A stretch of DNA of 64,000 nt from Piper betle (lineage: Eukaryota; Streptophyta; Magnoliopsida; Piperales; Piperaceae): the NCBI GenBank assembly GCA_033002965.1, contig JAURVB010006709.1, positions 89,614-153,613 on the forward strand. The letters are read 5' to 3'. The position numbers and the translations under genes were made by a program. Shown here piece by piece: positions 37,661-50,620 of the stretch. The notes beneath the pieces are model-generated. The model ran no database searches and was not told the DNA's origin. It was given only the letters and a program-made list of their open reading frames with translations. The number at the start of each line of letters is the position of its first letter. Position 1 is the stretch's first letter.

Positions 37661-40598
37661 TCATTTCCTCCGAAAAGAAGTCGAAAATGCATCAATTGAT
37701 GTAGATGAAGAACAGGATGATATGGTAGATTTTTCCCTCTCCTCTTTATCAGCAGTAAAAGCCTCTTTCAGCATAGCCTGGATTTCATTCAATCTGATCT
37801 TTTTCTTAAGCTGATCTTCTGGACCTTCAAATTGAAAATTGGTCAAGTCATCATTATCCATGATCTTGTTCAATACTTCTGAGCATCGAGGAAAATACCG
37901 TTTCCCAAGCTCCACTGATGATTCAAACAAAACCCAATGGGAAAAATGAGATTTTTTTCTTCAATGACAATTGCCACTACTTTGCATAAGACATGAAAGT
38001 TGAATTTATATGCATTACCAGTCTTGGCAAGAGCCTTAAGTCTGGCTCTGTGCTCTTCCTTGATCTCAAAAGGCGCATAATTTAAGTCAACGTCTTCCTT
38101 CTGATTTCCATGATTTGCCCTGTCGGATAATGGAAATTCTGTAGTTCCATCAACTTGGGCAATCTCCATGGCCACTTTTGCTTCTGCGGGGAAGAAGAAT
38201 TTCGCCAGACCAACTGCAAAATAAATATGCAATAAAAATGAAAAACTAAATAAACCATTGAAGTTATTATGCATAATAGATCCTCAATATCATTTTTCGG
38301 ATTAAGTGCTGCTGATTGGATCCATAGTTGTGTCATGTGTAGACGTTGAGAGCTTGAAGCGCCAACATTGAGGAGAAATATATTAAGTACTACCCTAAAT
38401 CTAAATGGAAAGAACCCTGAAACAGAATAGTGCCAACCTCTTGTTTCATAATACAACAATTTGCTTCTGAAATCTTCGCTAACTGTTGCAAGAGATGCTG
38501 AAGCTTCTCCTAACAATGGTTGTCTCCTCTCAGCTTGCTCCAAGATCTCCACACATAGCTTATCTTTGGAAGATGGTTTCCCTTCTTCTGTGATTTGGAA
38601 GTAATCGATAGATTTGGTTAATCTCTTAGATATTTGAAGCGCTTTCCTTCCATCCAAAGTAAGATCAGTTGTGCAAGCTCCTTTAGTAAGAAGAGAGACG
38701 ATTATCTTCGGCTCTTTGCGCATAGCAGCCAAATGAAGCATGGTGTACCCTCTAGGATTTCTGCGATTGACATCGGCAATTCCAAGTTCTAAGAGTTCCA
38801 TTGTTGTCTTCAAATCACAAAATGCAACTGCATAATGAAGGGCATAAGACTCATCCAGTGTAGTATGCCCCTCCTTGAGCAGCATTCTCACAAGTTCAAC
38901 ATCATCAGAATCAAGTGCCCTATGAATCCTCTTAACATGTTTATTAGGATATCCAAGACTTCCATGCCCATCCAGACCAGCACTTGAACGTGCAGTAGCA
39001 ATTGTTTTGATCAAATCTGGAGAAGTAGAGAGTGTTTTCTCGAGAGTAATAACATCCAGGTTAGACCTTGCCACCATCTCTATGCATTTTGAAAGCAAAC
39101 CTTCGCAGGATTTACAACATATATTTGCCACTTTCAGAATTACAAGCAGATCATCTACTGCCACTTTGTCTAGGACATCCATGATGCGCCTCTGCAACCG
39201 AACAGCATCAATAATTTTTTGTAAATTTTTTCCACTCCAAATTAGTTATAAATCAGCAGAGCAATCAGTTGGGGATTTTCTCATTGGTGGTGGCTAAGAT
39301 GAACAAAATAGCTACTCTACCCGGAATATTGTCCGAGGTTTAAAACATAGGAAGTAGATACACTTAAACAAATTATGAAATGCCATCTTGATGCAGATTG
39401 AACACTTAAATCATCAATCTTTATTAATGCACAAAAATAATATAACAGAAAGACTAATACTTAGAGAAACCTGGCTGTCTAAGTCATACATAAGCTAGAA
39501 AGGAAAGATAAAAAAACTGACTTCTAGGACCGACAAGTACACAAGATTGACAGGGTGCATACTATTTCGAATTAGAAGCCTTTTTTGACTTCCAGAATCA
39601 CTTAATAAAATTTACCATTCCTTCTTCTCCTAATGACAAAGATCCTCATCTCAAGTTATCAGTTCATCTCTGCTCTTCATGTTAGCATGGGCTAAAGAAA
39701 GAATTTTCCTCAATCAAACAAACAACGCCTGCATCTCTAATAATCAGTTCACAAGTCAATCAGCAGGATTAACTTTACTCACACCTATGTGTATCGTAAT
39801 AATTTCATTTCTCCCTATATGTCAGGAACACAAACAAAAAGCATGGGATTACAGGTGAACTAGCTTTGTGGCTTCCTCATCTCAGCAGCACAAAAGTTTC
39901 ACTCAAGCAGCAAGCAGCTATTACTGAAAAGCAATCCACAACCGAGATTTTTCATGCTTTAACCAGAGGAAGGAAAAACATGCATGCTCATATCAACCAA
40001 ACACAAGTATATATAATCAAAGATCAAAGATGAAAGCAGTAAAACAAAAGTACAAAACCTGATAGATGGTGACCAGCTCTGCAATCAAGAAGGTGAACGA
40101 AGCGTACAAGGCCTCCACCATGAACTCGACCACAGGCCGGCAAGCATCGTGTGGGCACTCATGGTCCACGCAGCTGCACACTCCCGTCGGCAGATCCCTC
40201 ACCCGCCCGCTGTACAGGTAAGCCACCACCGCCGCCAGCGCGTCGTACCCGACCTCGAATTCCCTCGCCAGCTCCCGCAGCTCGAACCCCGCCTGCCGAG
40301 GCCCGTCGCCGGCGGACTTGGCGGCGGCGGAGAAGACGGAGCGGAAGAAGGGGCTGCGAGCGGCGAGCATGCAGCGGTGGACGGCGAGCTCGCGGCCGCC
40401 GGCGACGGCTAGACGGGCGTCGGCGCAGAAGTCCAGATCCGTCGACACGAAGGCGGCCTCGAGGTTCTCCGACATCCGGCGCAGTGCCTCCACGTCCAGA
40501 GCGCCGGCGGAGGCGGCGGAGATGGTGGAGGGGCAGCAGATGCTGCTGCCGTTGTCGTTGGAAGAGTCAGCCGGCGTCGTCATGGAAGGAGAGCTCAT
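37661..40598 (-). CDS. NPR3/NPR4-type BTB-ankyrin protein (salicylic acid receptor family)
   Basis: Exons 40598-40059, 39191-38438, 38213-38019 and 37914-37661 give 580 residues, close to NPR1-family length. Residues about 45-175 form the BTB domain (DARLAVAGGRELAVHRCML) with the family's Cys/His cluster CSCVDHECPHDAC. A DUF3420-like linker and ankyrin repeats follow (KRIHRALDSDDVELVRMLL, NPRGYTMLHLAAMRKEP). The C-terminal NPR1-like domain includes YYETRVGLAKFFFP and TVELGKRYFPRC. Arg431, the last full codon of exon 2, aligns with NPR1 Arg432 and NPR4 Arg419, needed for salicylate binding. The VDLNYAPF segment matches the VDLNxxP repression motif of NPR3/NPR4, so a salicylate-sensitive co-repressor is the best reading. 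The C-terminus is Ser-rich and ends SFRRK. The start at 40598 is preferred over 40697 because upstream residues look like leader. Confidence 0.93.
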
Positions 40599-43500
40599 AG
40601 CGAAAGCAAAGACACACCTTTTCCGGCTCAATCCCACCTCAAGACAGTGAAGGAATGCGACTTTCAAAATAGAACCGCCATTGATGAAGGTCAACAAGTT
40701 GACAGCAAAGACACTTTTGAGCTCAATCCCGCTCAGTACGAGAAAAAATAAACGTTTCTAATTGAGACAGCAAAAGGTAGGATTCGCCATGAGAGAAGCT
40801 TGAAAGGAAGTGGGACAGAGCAGCTTCATACGGAAAACCAAGAACGACCCTTTTTAGTATAATCCATCACAACAGTAGCTCAAAAAGGATAAAGCTTTCC
40901 ACAAATAAAAAAAGGCAGGAAAAAGAGGCAACCCCATGCAGGATTCGTCACTGGAGTAGCTCAAAAAAGGTGAATCAGCGGGAGAAGAAAGAAACAGAAG
41001 AGGTGGAGAGGGAAAACCAAGAGAGACCCTTCGACTAACAAGTGACAACGGCATAAAAAAGGATAAAAACCTTTCTCACCACGATGCATCAAAAAAGGCA
41101 ACTCCATGTAGCAAACGCCATGGGAGGAGGTATAGGAGCTTAAAAAGCAAAGGGAGAAGCGGTGGGAGGGAAGAAGGAAGAGACCTGACGATGAAGTTTT
41201 GAGAGGTCAACTCAGCTAGAATAAAAAACAAGAGCTTGGGCCAAGTGAGTGTGTCAGCGACGCGGGGAAGATGACGAAAGATTGCCCTGACAGTTATAAT
41301 AGATCCAAGCTTTATCCGAGCTTTGGTGAGGACTGGCCCGCCCGCCTTGAAGTACCATCAAGTTGCCACGTCATCTTTTTTTTCTAAAATTTAATTTTTG
41401 ATTAGACTGCCCGGACTTCAATAAAATAAAATCCTACTAACCATCCCCAAAGACATTAACAATTAACTTCGTTGGTAAGAAGACAAAAAATAAAATCAAC
41501 TGTAATTAAAAAAAAATTGCTGGGTAAAATGATAAAAGACTATTCATAAATTTTCTAAAATTAAAGGAGCTCCTATTAAAACATATAAAATGTGAGCACG
41601 TGTTTGGACTGTGACCTTTCTCTGTCTTCGTCCGTCTGAGAAAGGGGTCGACAAAGATTGGGTGCTGTCCCGCCATCCCTTCCGTTAATCTGTGGGGCCC
41701 ACTGCAATCACTGTGAAGAGACTGCAAGAACCTACGGATTGGATCTGTGCAAAGGGGGCGTCATGACATCTACGAAGAAACATAGGAAAATATTGGTGGC
41801 TGATTAAGGATCGAGCATTCACAAGAGTTTCTGTTTTTTTCCCGACATGAATTGTTTTTTTTTTTTTTTGGGGCTTTGAAAAAATATTTAGATGTTTTTT
41901 TTTGTAATTATATGGTCTTTGTAAGTCCTTTAAAATTGGATAAACGGGAAAGTTGGAATGACGTTACTTTCATCCAAACTAAATAGTTTGATCCTGACGC
42001 AAGTAAATTAATGACATGATTTTTTAACCTAAACAGAGTATTAACAAATGGGTAATTAAATAGCATTTACGTGTGTTTTGTTTCCAAACATACAAAAATA
42101 GTGGAGCCTTAAACTTCAACTTACATTTAAACATCTAATAAGTCCAATCATACACAAAACATATATGCATACACAAAAAATTGGTCAAGGAAAATGGGAG
42201 ATTAATAATTAACAAAAGAGTGTTTTACTTATGGCTATTTTATTGATTTATCTTTTTACCAAATTAATTAATGTGAGTTTTCCTTATTAGTTCTTTCGTT
42301 TACAACTCTTCTAGATGATTTTTTATAACATTCGGCTCCCATATTCTACCGTTGATCTTATAGTTATTTTATTTTAATAATAAAATTGATGACGCGGACT
42401 AAATAGACAAGTTTTAGAAACAAGATTAACAAAGACTGAGATTAGTGGTTGCTTAGGAGGACCCGTTATGACTTATTTGATTGATGGTTAAGAGTTGTGC
42501 CGTTTGTGCGGCTGAGAGGGTTGGGGTTGTTAATACATAAATGATGGGAATCAAATTCGTGGTTCAAAATATTAAAATTTTAAACTCATTTCAGGCTTTT
42601 TTAAAATTTTTAACACAGACAGATATTTATTGAATCTTTAACCAGATTATATAAGACAATAAGTTACATACCACAGTTTTAGTTTTGACTTGTTGGCTTG
42701 TCAATTAAGACGGCGGGGAAGCTATGATAATTGCCGGCCTCTTAGTATGATGCTAATATATATATTTTTTCATCTGAATTTTTATATCAATCCAAGTATG
42801 AATCAATGAATAGATGATGCAACACTAAACAAGACATGAAATAAGTTGCAAATTAATTATCTAAAAAACAACAACATGAAAAAGCTAACCTAAGTTTGCC
42901 CATTTGCATCTACTACTGTAAGATTTTGGGTGGTGTTCATTAAAATATAGGATAAGCTTTATTTTTTACTTACATTGGGAAGATTCACAACAAGAAGTTT
43001 GATTATTTGATTTAATATTTGATAAGAGAACTGGGTCTAAGTTGTCCAAGCAAGCTGCCAATCCTTGATGACTCGGGATTCACATCAAGTATTTATTCTC
43101 AATATCTTGATGTAATGTACTTAGTATTTTTAATTAAAGTCTAACCATGGTCGGCAGGAAGATTAGTGCAAGATTAACTAAAAAATTAATCCGATGAACT
43201 ACTCATCGACTTCGATGATTAAAGATTAATTACACCTTAGATCCAGCACAAACAACACCCAATGAAATGTGTATCAAAATTTAAGCAATCACCTAATCAA
43301 ATCATTACAATAAATAATATATATGAACATTTGTATGGTCAAAGACTCAAACTTGAACATATTGTAAGCTTTCATACTATCCAATCTTTTTTTCATGGTC
43401 ATGGTCATGTCATTCAAGTGTCCTCATTACGTGGGATCCATTCAGGAGGAAGAGTGCATATTCTTCATCACAAGGTTCATACAATTGGAAGCAAAATCAG

Positions 43501-43788
43501 AGGTTTATAGCTGTAAAATCAATGGCTCAGGACACTCTATGATATTAAAAACTTGGATGTCTTTCACATAAATAAAAATGCTTATTTTCTTTCTTGAGCT
43601 CTTCTTCACCAATTGCAATAATGAGCAGTTTAACACTTTCATGGTATGTTATGTTAAGGCCTCATTTCCAATGAGTACAATGCAAGAGTAGCTGCCTAAG
43701 GATTTCAATGCCCGTTCTGGGCCATGACAAAATGATTAGCCATGAAACTGTTTACTGAATCGATGACATCCATGGTCAGCATGTTGGA
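40599..43788. other. NPR upstream region and MYB 3' flank
   Basis: The first 700 bases hold the NPR leader and promoter, with several AAAAAGG-type purine tracts repeated between 40,850 and 41,120. From 41,400 to 43,780 the sequence is AT-rich, with poly-T runs near 41,850. No further gene or transposon ends were recognised. Confidence 0.45.
40689..40704 (-). promoter_or_regulatory. Paired W-box cores upstream of the NPR gene
   Basis: About 90-105 bases before the NPR start, the minus strand reads TTGACC (40694-40689), and the plus strand reads TTGACA (40699-40704). TTGAC cores are WRKY binding sites and W-boxes are known in the Arabidopsis NPR1 promoter. Short motifs like these also occur by chance. 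Confidence 0.4.
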
Positions 43789-44857
43789 TTAAAATGGGAA
43801 TCCTGCCAATGGTTCATAAACAAGATAATTTCCCTGCTTGTAGCTTGGATTGATTTTTTTATCGTCATCTGAAGACGATTTGGAACCAGACGATGTTAGC
43901 GGCAAATTCCAATTATCAACACTGCAGTTGGTCACTTTTTGTTTGATCTGAACTTGTTCTGCACATTCAAGGTGCATAATTGTGGCTGCTTCTTGCCATG
44001 TCTCAATGTCTAGTACAGGAAAGAGAGGTCCGAGATCAGATGAATTGATGTGGTTGTGACGCTTGTTATTAACTGGGAAATCACTTTTGTGACCATCTTC
44101 TTCAATTGTGTTTGAGATCAAGAGCTTTTTCTTAATGCTAGAGTTCCAGAAGTTCTTCACTTCATTGTCTGTTCTCCCTGGTAGGTGCTTGGATATTTGT
44201 GCCCATCTGGACAATTAAACAGCTGGTTTACAGATTCAGATGTTACCAATATTTAATAAACAAAATTTTAAACAGAAATGCATTAGAGGCAATGAAGATT
44301 AAGAAATTATATATATACCTGTTGCCGAGCACATTGTGGAGTTCAATAATGATAGATTCTTCCTCAGATGAGAAGTTTCCCCTTTTTAAACCTGGTTTCA
44401 AATAATTAATCCATCTTAACCTGCAACTTTTTCCACATCTTTCCAATCCTGGGCATTGTGAATTTACAGAGAAATCTAATTTAGCAATGAAAGGTTTAAG
44501 AACAAGATCAGCAGGAGGGAACACTAACAACAGAAACAGAGAAATTGGTAATTGGTATTTCTTATAGCAGCCTGTGGTTAATTACTTGGTTCAGATTTGA
44601 ACTGAAAAATTGATTCTGCATTGCAACATTCAGCAAATAGGCATCTCTCAAATAAATAGTACTTCCAACAAGAAAATTTCATATTCTGTGTTACATTCTA
44701 ATAGAGACTTGTTTAGTTTGCTACCTGCAAGTTTGGGGACAGAACTCCAGCAACCATGGCCATAGTTGGCAATGTAATTCATGAGCATCTCGTCTTCCTC
44801 GGGCGACCACAGCCCCCTTCTGACCTTCTGTTTGTTGCAGCAAGAATGGTGACCCAT
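43789..44857 (-). CDS. R2R3-MYB transcription factor, MYB26/MYB67-like
   Basis: Exons 44857-44725, 44448-44319 and 44206-43789 give 226 residues, with the usual R2R3-MYB intron positions. The N-terminus [19 protein letters not shown] and the end of R3 ([15 protein letters not shown]) match the MYB26 group, which in Arabidopsis drives endothecium wall thickening and anther opening. R2 covers about residues 14-64 (tryptophans in [14 protein letters not shown] and LRWINYL); R3 covers about 67-115 (NRWAQI, NFWNSS). The tail is only about 105 residues, acidic and Ser-rich, and much shorter than Arabidopsis MYB26 (over 350 residues in total). MYB67 or another nearby subgroup member is possible. Small in-frame gaps are absent and all junction phases hold. 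Confidence 0.9.
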
Positions 44858-46659
44858 TAAACTTCGCTGATCTTATTCCCAAGTAAGAAACAATTCAATA
44901 AGAGCAATATCAATCCAACTGCAACACATGAGACTACAAAATTATTACATAAATAATTCAAGAATTGCAAAGATATAAAACCTGCTCTCTGGTACTCGGC
45001 ACTTCATTTGAAATGCTGAAGTAAGGCTGCAGATTATATCTTATGAGCTGTTGGTAACTTGCCTCATATCACAATCTACCTCATCCAACCAAATCAAGAA
45101 CAATTATAGTTTATAGTAAGCCCTCATCCCCAATCAGTTTTCGCTTTAACATTATGATCAAGTTCTGGAAGAATTTGCTGTAAAAAGGGAATGCTCTATA
45201 AACTGCAAAAAGATTGGAATTCTTTTGTTTGGGAGATGGAATATGGCTATCTGGTCTCTTTGATATGCTTCCATGGAAAGCACGCTGCAGTAATTGATAC
45301 CAGAATCTTTTTCCTTCATTTGTTCAAATGAATCAAATGTGGGAAAGATAGAGATGGTAGAGAAGTGGTGCAAAGGCTGGCAAAATTGTAATCTAGCTAG
45401 CTATTTAATTGTATTCTATGTAATGTTCTAACTTTTAACACCATTGAGAAGCAATCCCAATTTGGTTGAGTCCAAATTGAATGGGAAACTATAACATCAT
45501 CTTTCTCTTTTCTAGCTTTATCTTCCACTTCTTATCAAAGTAATGTTACCTCAAGATTTGTACTTCAACAAAAATTGGGAAAGTTGTAGTGTCAAATAGG
45601 TGTAACTTCTGGCTATGGTGACATTAACAAAAGTTGGGAAAGTTGTAGTATCAGATAGGTGTATCTTCTGGGTATGGTGTAGCTCCTTTTCATGGGAAGG
45701 TTCTTGTTATGGTTAAGTAATCACAGTGAGGATCGAGTGACATGCAGACCTTATGATAGCTAGCGGTCCAAAATAATTTGTGGGTTCCATTATCACTATT
45801 GAATAATCCATCTAGATATGTCTGCTTTGGAAACTTTATCTGACTGGGTGATATTTATTTGAGTGAGGTGTGTATCTGTAGTTTTCTTGGAAATCCAGGA
45901 ATATACTTTGATTGGAAAAAGTATGTTAAACAGATTAAGATTAGCAATTGCCACTGTTGAAGACGGTCATTGATTTATCTTTAACGATCCTTGGGTTTTT
46001 GCATATGTTTAATTAACAATGTAAGGTCTTCACAGAGGCCATTGTCCATATACCAACAGGTTGCATCCTAACTCTAAAAAAGTTCATTAGTACCATCAAA
46101 TCTAAGAGAGTACGCTTGGAAAGAAAAAATCTAAGTGAATGACAAATAGTAATAAACTATCTCAAACGCTGATTGAGGGAGATTGAAAAAAAAGCCTGGT
46201 GAATAAGCAATCTAACATAATGGGGAAGATAACTTATTTGGAGTTATTGAATAGATGGAGAAAACTAATTCTTAATTTTCGAGAATATAACCTCATGAGG
46301 TGAAACGGGAGACATGAGGATTAAGAAAGTAAGTGAACAAAATTCTTCGATGTCATTTGAGCTCATAAGCTAGTAGGAAGCGTTCTTATTTTCTTTTTTG
46401 TTTAGTAAATCTCTTGCATATACAACTCAATACGCAATCCTCTAACTGTGAATGAAGTAATAGAATTACACCTTCATAAATAAATATCAAAGAATACAAC
46501 CTCCAAATCAATCAATTATTATAATGGGCTAAATTGCATTTCCTATTGGTACGTTGTGATCCTTACAAGTCAATATGCAAATCAATTGAATAGTTGAATC
46601 ATTGTAACCAGTTTCAGTCCCTGAAATTTATGAACCCAACGCTCATGTAGATAACATCT
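44858..46659. other. MYB upstream region and carrier 3' flank
   Basis: The 5' side should contain the MYB leader and promoter. A short direct repeat of about 65 bp lies at 45,540-45,680 (AAAATTGGGAAAGTTGTAGT, then AAAGTTGGGAAAGTTGTAGT). Between 45,700 and 46,640 I see no gene. Confidence 0.45.
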
Positions 46660-49255
46660 TTATTTCTCGCGAGCAGGAACTCTGAGCCAGGATTTCATCA
46701 TATCGTATGTTGTGAAGCCAATTGCAACAGACGGAACAACCTAGAAACGATGTAAATGATGCATGGATTAACATCTTTATATTTATGGTGTCAGTCACTT
46801 CAAATTTTCATATGATACAAAGAAAACAAAATTAATCAAAAAATTTCTAATTTACCTTGACGTAGTTAATGCTCAAGCCTGCAAACAATTGTCCCCATCC
46901 TTGATTTCGGACGATCAGGCTCAGCCCTTGCATGGTACTCCTTACCTTTGTTGGATCATCTGCAACTACCATACTTTGCACCTGGAAATGATATCTTGAT
47001 GAGAAGCATTTCTCACAAGGCATAAATGAACAAGAAGATGCTAGTTTTCAGTCAAAATACACAGACATGTCACACATCTTAAAATCCACACATGCATACC
47101 CAATAATAAAGTTTACGGAATGAATGGCATACCTGCATTTGCCTACGAACCACATCGAGCGGATAGGTAAAAGTTTGCCCGAACAAACCAGCTAAAGCAC
47201 CACATGACAGACGCATTACAACAGATTGTTGATATTCTTCTGAGACCTGCGTCTTCAACTTCTCATATATGTAAAATTTGAGTCCAGCATAAGGAAGTAT
47301 TCCAACAAGTGTAGGACCTACAAGATTACCAAGTAGAAACCAATTTCCACCTCCCTATATAAGAATAAGATAAATGGTTGCTGCTTCAACATGTTAAAGA
47401 GAACATACCAACTCCCCTATACAAAGCTCGGATTTGACCTTCCTTATACACACTTGTCAAAACATCTTTTATTCCATTATATGCAGGCTGTGCGGGCAAG
47501 ATTCTTGCTCCATATTTATACTGATGATGTGTGTCAACCACCTAAAAATCATATTTTGTCAACATCGAGAGAAAAAATATGTGCTTTGTATATGCCAGAA
47601 AGTAATAAGCACTTGAACCAAATTTCCACCACTAGAAGTGAATTATAACTGAGCACAATATGAAGCAAAACTCTCTAGTTCGCAGTGTTATAACAAACAA
47701 GAATCAAATAATCAGTATAAAACTAATGTTAAATAACATTATCCATTATCCACCATCTACTTCATCTCAAACTAACCTACAAAACTCATGGGGAAGAAAT
47801 ATCCTACTATAATGGAACCTTAAATTGCAACAAAAAAAAGAACTCCGATGAAAGTTAATGTCATAACTTACTCTTCCAATAAATATTCAAAAAGTACATT
47901 CTATAAAATGTTAAAGAAAGCTACAAGATATTTACCTGATATGCAAGCCTTGTTCGAGCCAAATCAAGAGGATAAGTACATAAAACAGCTGTTCCACCAG
48001 CTGCAGAACCAGCTAAGAGGTCTATGAAAGGACCCGTCCCCAAAAATGAACAGTTGTTCAAGATCCAACATCGGTATTGCTCATATGCCATGAAGTGCAA
48101 AGCTGCATAAGGAACAATGCGAAGGACGCTTGCACCATTTCCTCTGCAATGCAAAACATCTAAAATTGAGCAATTTACAATTAGAATCAACAATAGATCC
48201 CAGCAATTACAAACAGCTTCAAACCTACTTGTAGAAGCCTAGAACACCTTCATGCTTTCTCAACTTCCCCAATGACTTCAGAACTCCAAGAGACTGATAA
48301 CCTTCCGTTCTTGTCTATAAACAAGCGAAATAAAATTAAAATATATCAAAACTACAACAAAAAACCCATCAAAGCGAAAGTCCAATTACTTTGGTTATGA
48401 TCTGGAAACACATTTAAAAATTGTGAGTTGGTAAAAGCGCACATCAATTTCACCTTCTAGTTACAACATTCCTCATTTATAATTTTCCAACCAATCAGCC
48501 AGAAACAGCAGTAGGAAATTTACCAACAGGTTCCAAAATCGACATATAACAATGCATAATCAATCAATTGTCATTGCTCAAAAACGCATCAGAAATGGAA
48601 AAGAAATTCCATTTTCATAGTTTCCAAATTCCACATTCATAATTATACATCCAAGCAGGTACCAGCCAATAATACCGAAAGAAAATTATTAACCAATAGA
48701 CTTCAATGTCTAGATCGAAGGAAGCATGCTCATTTAGCTCTCGTAATATTTAAATAAAAAACATAAGACATGGGATATGAATTCCCTTTCTAGCTTCGAC
48801 ATTCCTCGTTTCTAACTTCCAGCTTGATGCAGAAAAGAAAATTATCAACAATTTCCAATTACTCCGAGTTATTACGATTTAGAGAAGATGAAAATCAATC
48901 AATTCGCGTAATCCAAGAAAAACGTATAAGAAATTGCAGGAATGTGGTCGGCATCAAAGATAAAAAAGAACAATTCTTTATTTTACGTCAATGAAAAGGG
49001 AAACAAAGAACAAATCTTTCCAAAGAGAAAAACGGAATGGCAAGGATTTCAGAGAGAGAGAGAGACCTGAAGGATGATTTTGACCCTTTCCAAGGGCGCA
49101 ACAGCCGTCTTAGAGAAAGCCCCGGCGACGCCGCCGGCGATAAGCTCCTTAACAAAGTCGGGCAAGCAGTCGACGTAGGAGCCGGCGGAGCCGTCGACGA
49201 GCTCCGCCATCTCCGCCACATTGGCCGTCAGCGCCGACCCTTGCGACGGCCGCAT
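46660..49255 (-). CDS. Mitochondrial carrier, coenzyme A transporter type (CoAc-like)
   Basis: Inner-membrane solute carrier of 335 residues in seven exons: 49255-49067, 48314-48229, 48143-47936, 47541-47409, 47317-47133, 46981-46856 and 46740-46660. All phases hold. Three mitochondrial-carrier repeats show the signature PxD/Exx[22 protein letters not shown] and [10 protein letters not shown]. Flanking motifs [36 protein letters not shown] and the C-terminal [12 protein letters not shown] match plant CoA transporters (Arabidopsis At1g14560 and At4g26180). The start [13 protein letters not shown] aligns with the family N-terminus (MGASQGSTL-like); the in-frame ATG at 49210 would drop it. Substrate is inferred from family only, since ADP/ATP-type relatives share the fold. 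Confidence 0.93.
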
Positions 49256-49797
49256 CCGCAAACAATCAAATCGACAAAACCGAAAAAGAGAGAAAAAACA
49301 ACAGAACACAGAGAAACAACAACGACGAGCAATCGAATCAGGCAATCGAATGAGGGGATCAGCCGGCCTGGAGGAGGGCGAAGGCCTTATCCCATCGGTG
49401 GCGGGGGAGGCAGGAGGAGAAGTCTCGGCGGTGGAGCGGCGCCGGCATAGGAGGGGTGGGAGGACGGCGTCGGCGGCGGCGGGCGGGGGTCATGCCAAGG
49501 GGGAGCCATGGCTAGGGTTGTGGGGGGGATGGGAGAGAGGAGCGGCAGATTGTTCGGAGGCGGTGGAAGAGGGCGTATCGATCAGAAGAGAAACAACGTT
49601 TACGTACGCATTTCCTTCTTTTCTTATAAAACAGACGAAGCTTCTTCTACTCGTCTCTTTGTCGCGCACGGGATGCCCGACGCGGGTTGTTCGCCTCACG
49701 TTTTTTCTGGCCAACTTTTAGATGTTTTACGTATACCCAAAACGAAAAAGAAAGACCGTATTTTGGTGCAAGTGCAGGCAGATTTAGTTTATTTGGT
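49256..49797. promoter_or_regulatory. Leader and GC-rich promoter of the carrier gene
   Basis: The carrier 5' UTR probably extends to about 49,350. A purine-rich, GC-rich stretch follows at 49,360-49,560 on the plus strand. No other gene is supported. The segment ends at the left flank of a hAT-type element. Confidence 0.5.
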
Positions 49798-50620
49798 ATC
49801 TGGTGTACTTCTAAAAATCGGAATCGGTTTTCGAGGAGTCGTTAAATTAATTGGTTCAAATCGGTCAAATCGGTCATATATAATAATTTGATAATTCATA
49901 ACATAAATATATAAAAATTAGGTATTGATATAATTTTGATATTATTGTATTTCTTATATTTTATAATATTTTTTTTAAAATATGTGAAATTAGTTATTAT
50001 TTTTTAATTGAGTCAGAATTGAATTAACTTTTAATTATGAGAATGCCACCCCCGACCCCACTCTTTCACGCCTGGCTCCGCCACTGGCAACTTGCCTCAC
50101 TTCCCCCGACCGGCCCCGCCCCACCCCGCCCTGTTCCCCTCCTTGCACCTCTGCCCCGCCCCTGCCCCGCCACCCCCTTCCCGTTGCCCCGACCCATCCC
50201 CCCGCCTCCCCTGCCGACCCAGCCCACCCTGCCTCCCCACTGCCCTGGCCGCCCCGCCCCATCCTCCCTCCTTGCGCCTTTGCCCCACCCTGCCACCCCT
50301 TCTCGTCGGCCCTGACTTTCCCACATGCATGGGTGGTGGCAGACCAACATAGGGTGGGCAGAGGGAGTGGCGGAGGCAGACGACCAGAAGGGAAGGGGCG
50401 GCGGTAGAGGGAGAGTAAAGGGTATCTTCTTCATTATAAACTTTTAATTCTCATTTTACCTATGCATAAATAATTTATTTAATATAAAGTCAAGGGTATT
50501 TTAATATTTTTCCAAAACTGATTCCTTGCCCGATTCGACGCCAATTTTCAATCGGATCGCGTCCGATCCCGTTTAAATCGGCTGATTCTGAGCAAAATCG
50601 GCCGATTTTTCCATCTATGG
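49798..50620. mobile_element. Non-autonomous hAT-type element, GC-rich core (copy 3)
   Basis: This third relative of 15802-16987 has ATCGGAATCGGTTTTC at the left, then GGTCATATATAATAATTTGA, the AT-rich block, GAGAATGCCACCC, a C-rich core (50,050-50,420), and CGGCCGATTT at the right. Flanks TATTTGGT (49790-49797) and TATTGGGT (50621-50628) match in 7 of 8 bases, so the borders are probable but not certain. The GC core has diverged in composition from copies 1 and 2 (CCCCGCCC instead of CGGCGG). No transposase is encoded. Confidence 0.7.

Noticed and set aside
45158..45373. 71-codon ORF upstream of the MYB gene
   Set aside because: No domain, no conservation that I recognise, and it lies in the presumed MYB promoter.
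24369..49255. Functional gene cluster (defence or anther program) linking NPR, glutaredoxin and MYB
   Set aside because: The genes belong to unrelated families with large gaps between them and mixed orientation. Co-location alone is not evidence in a plant genome.
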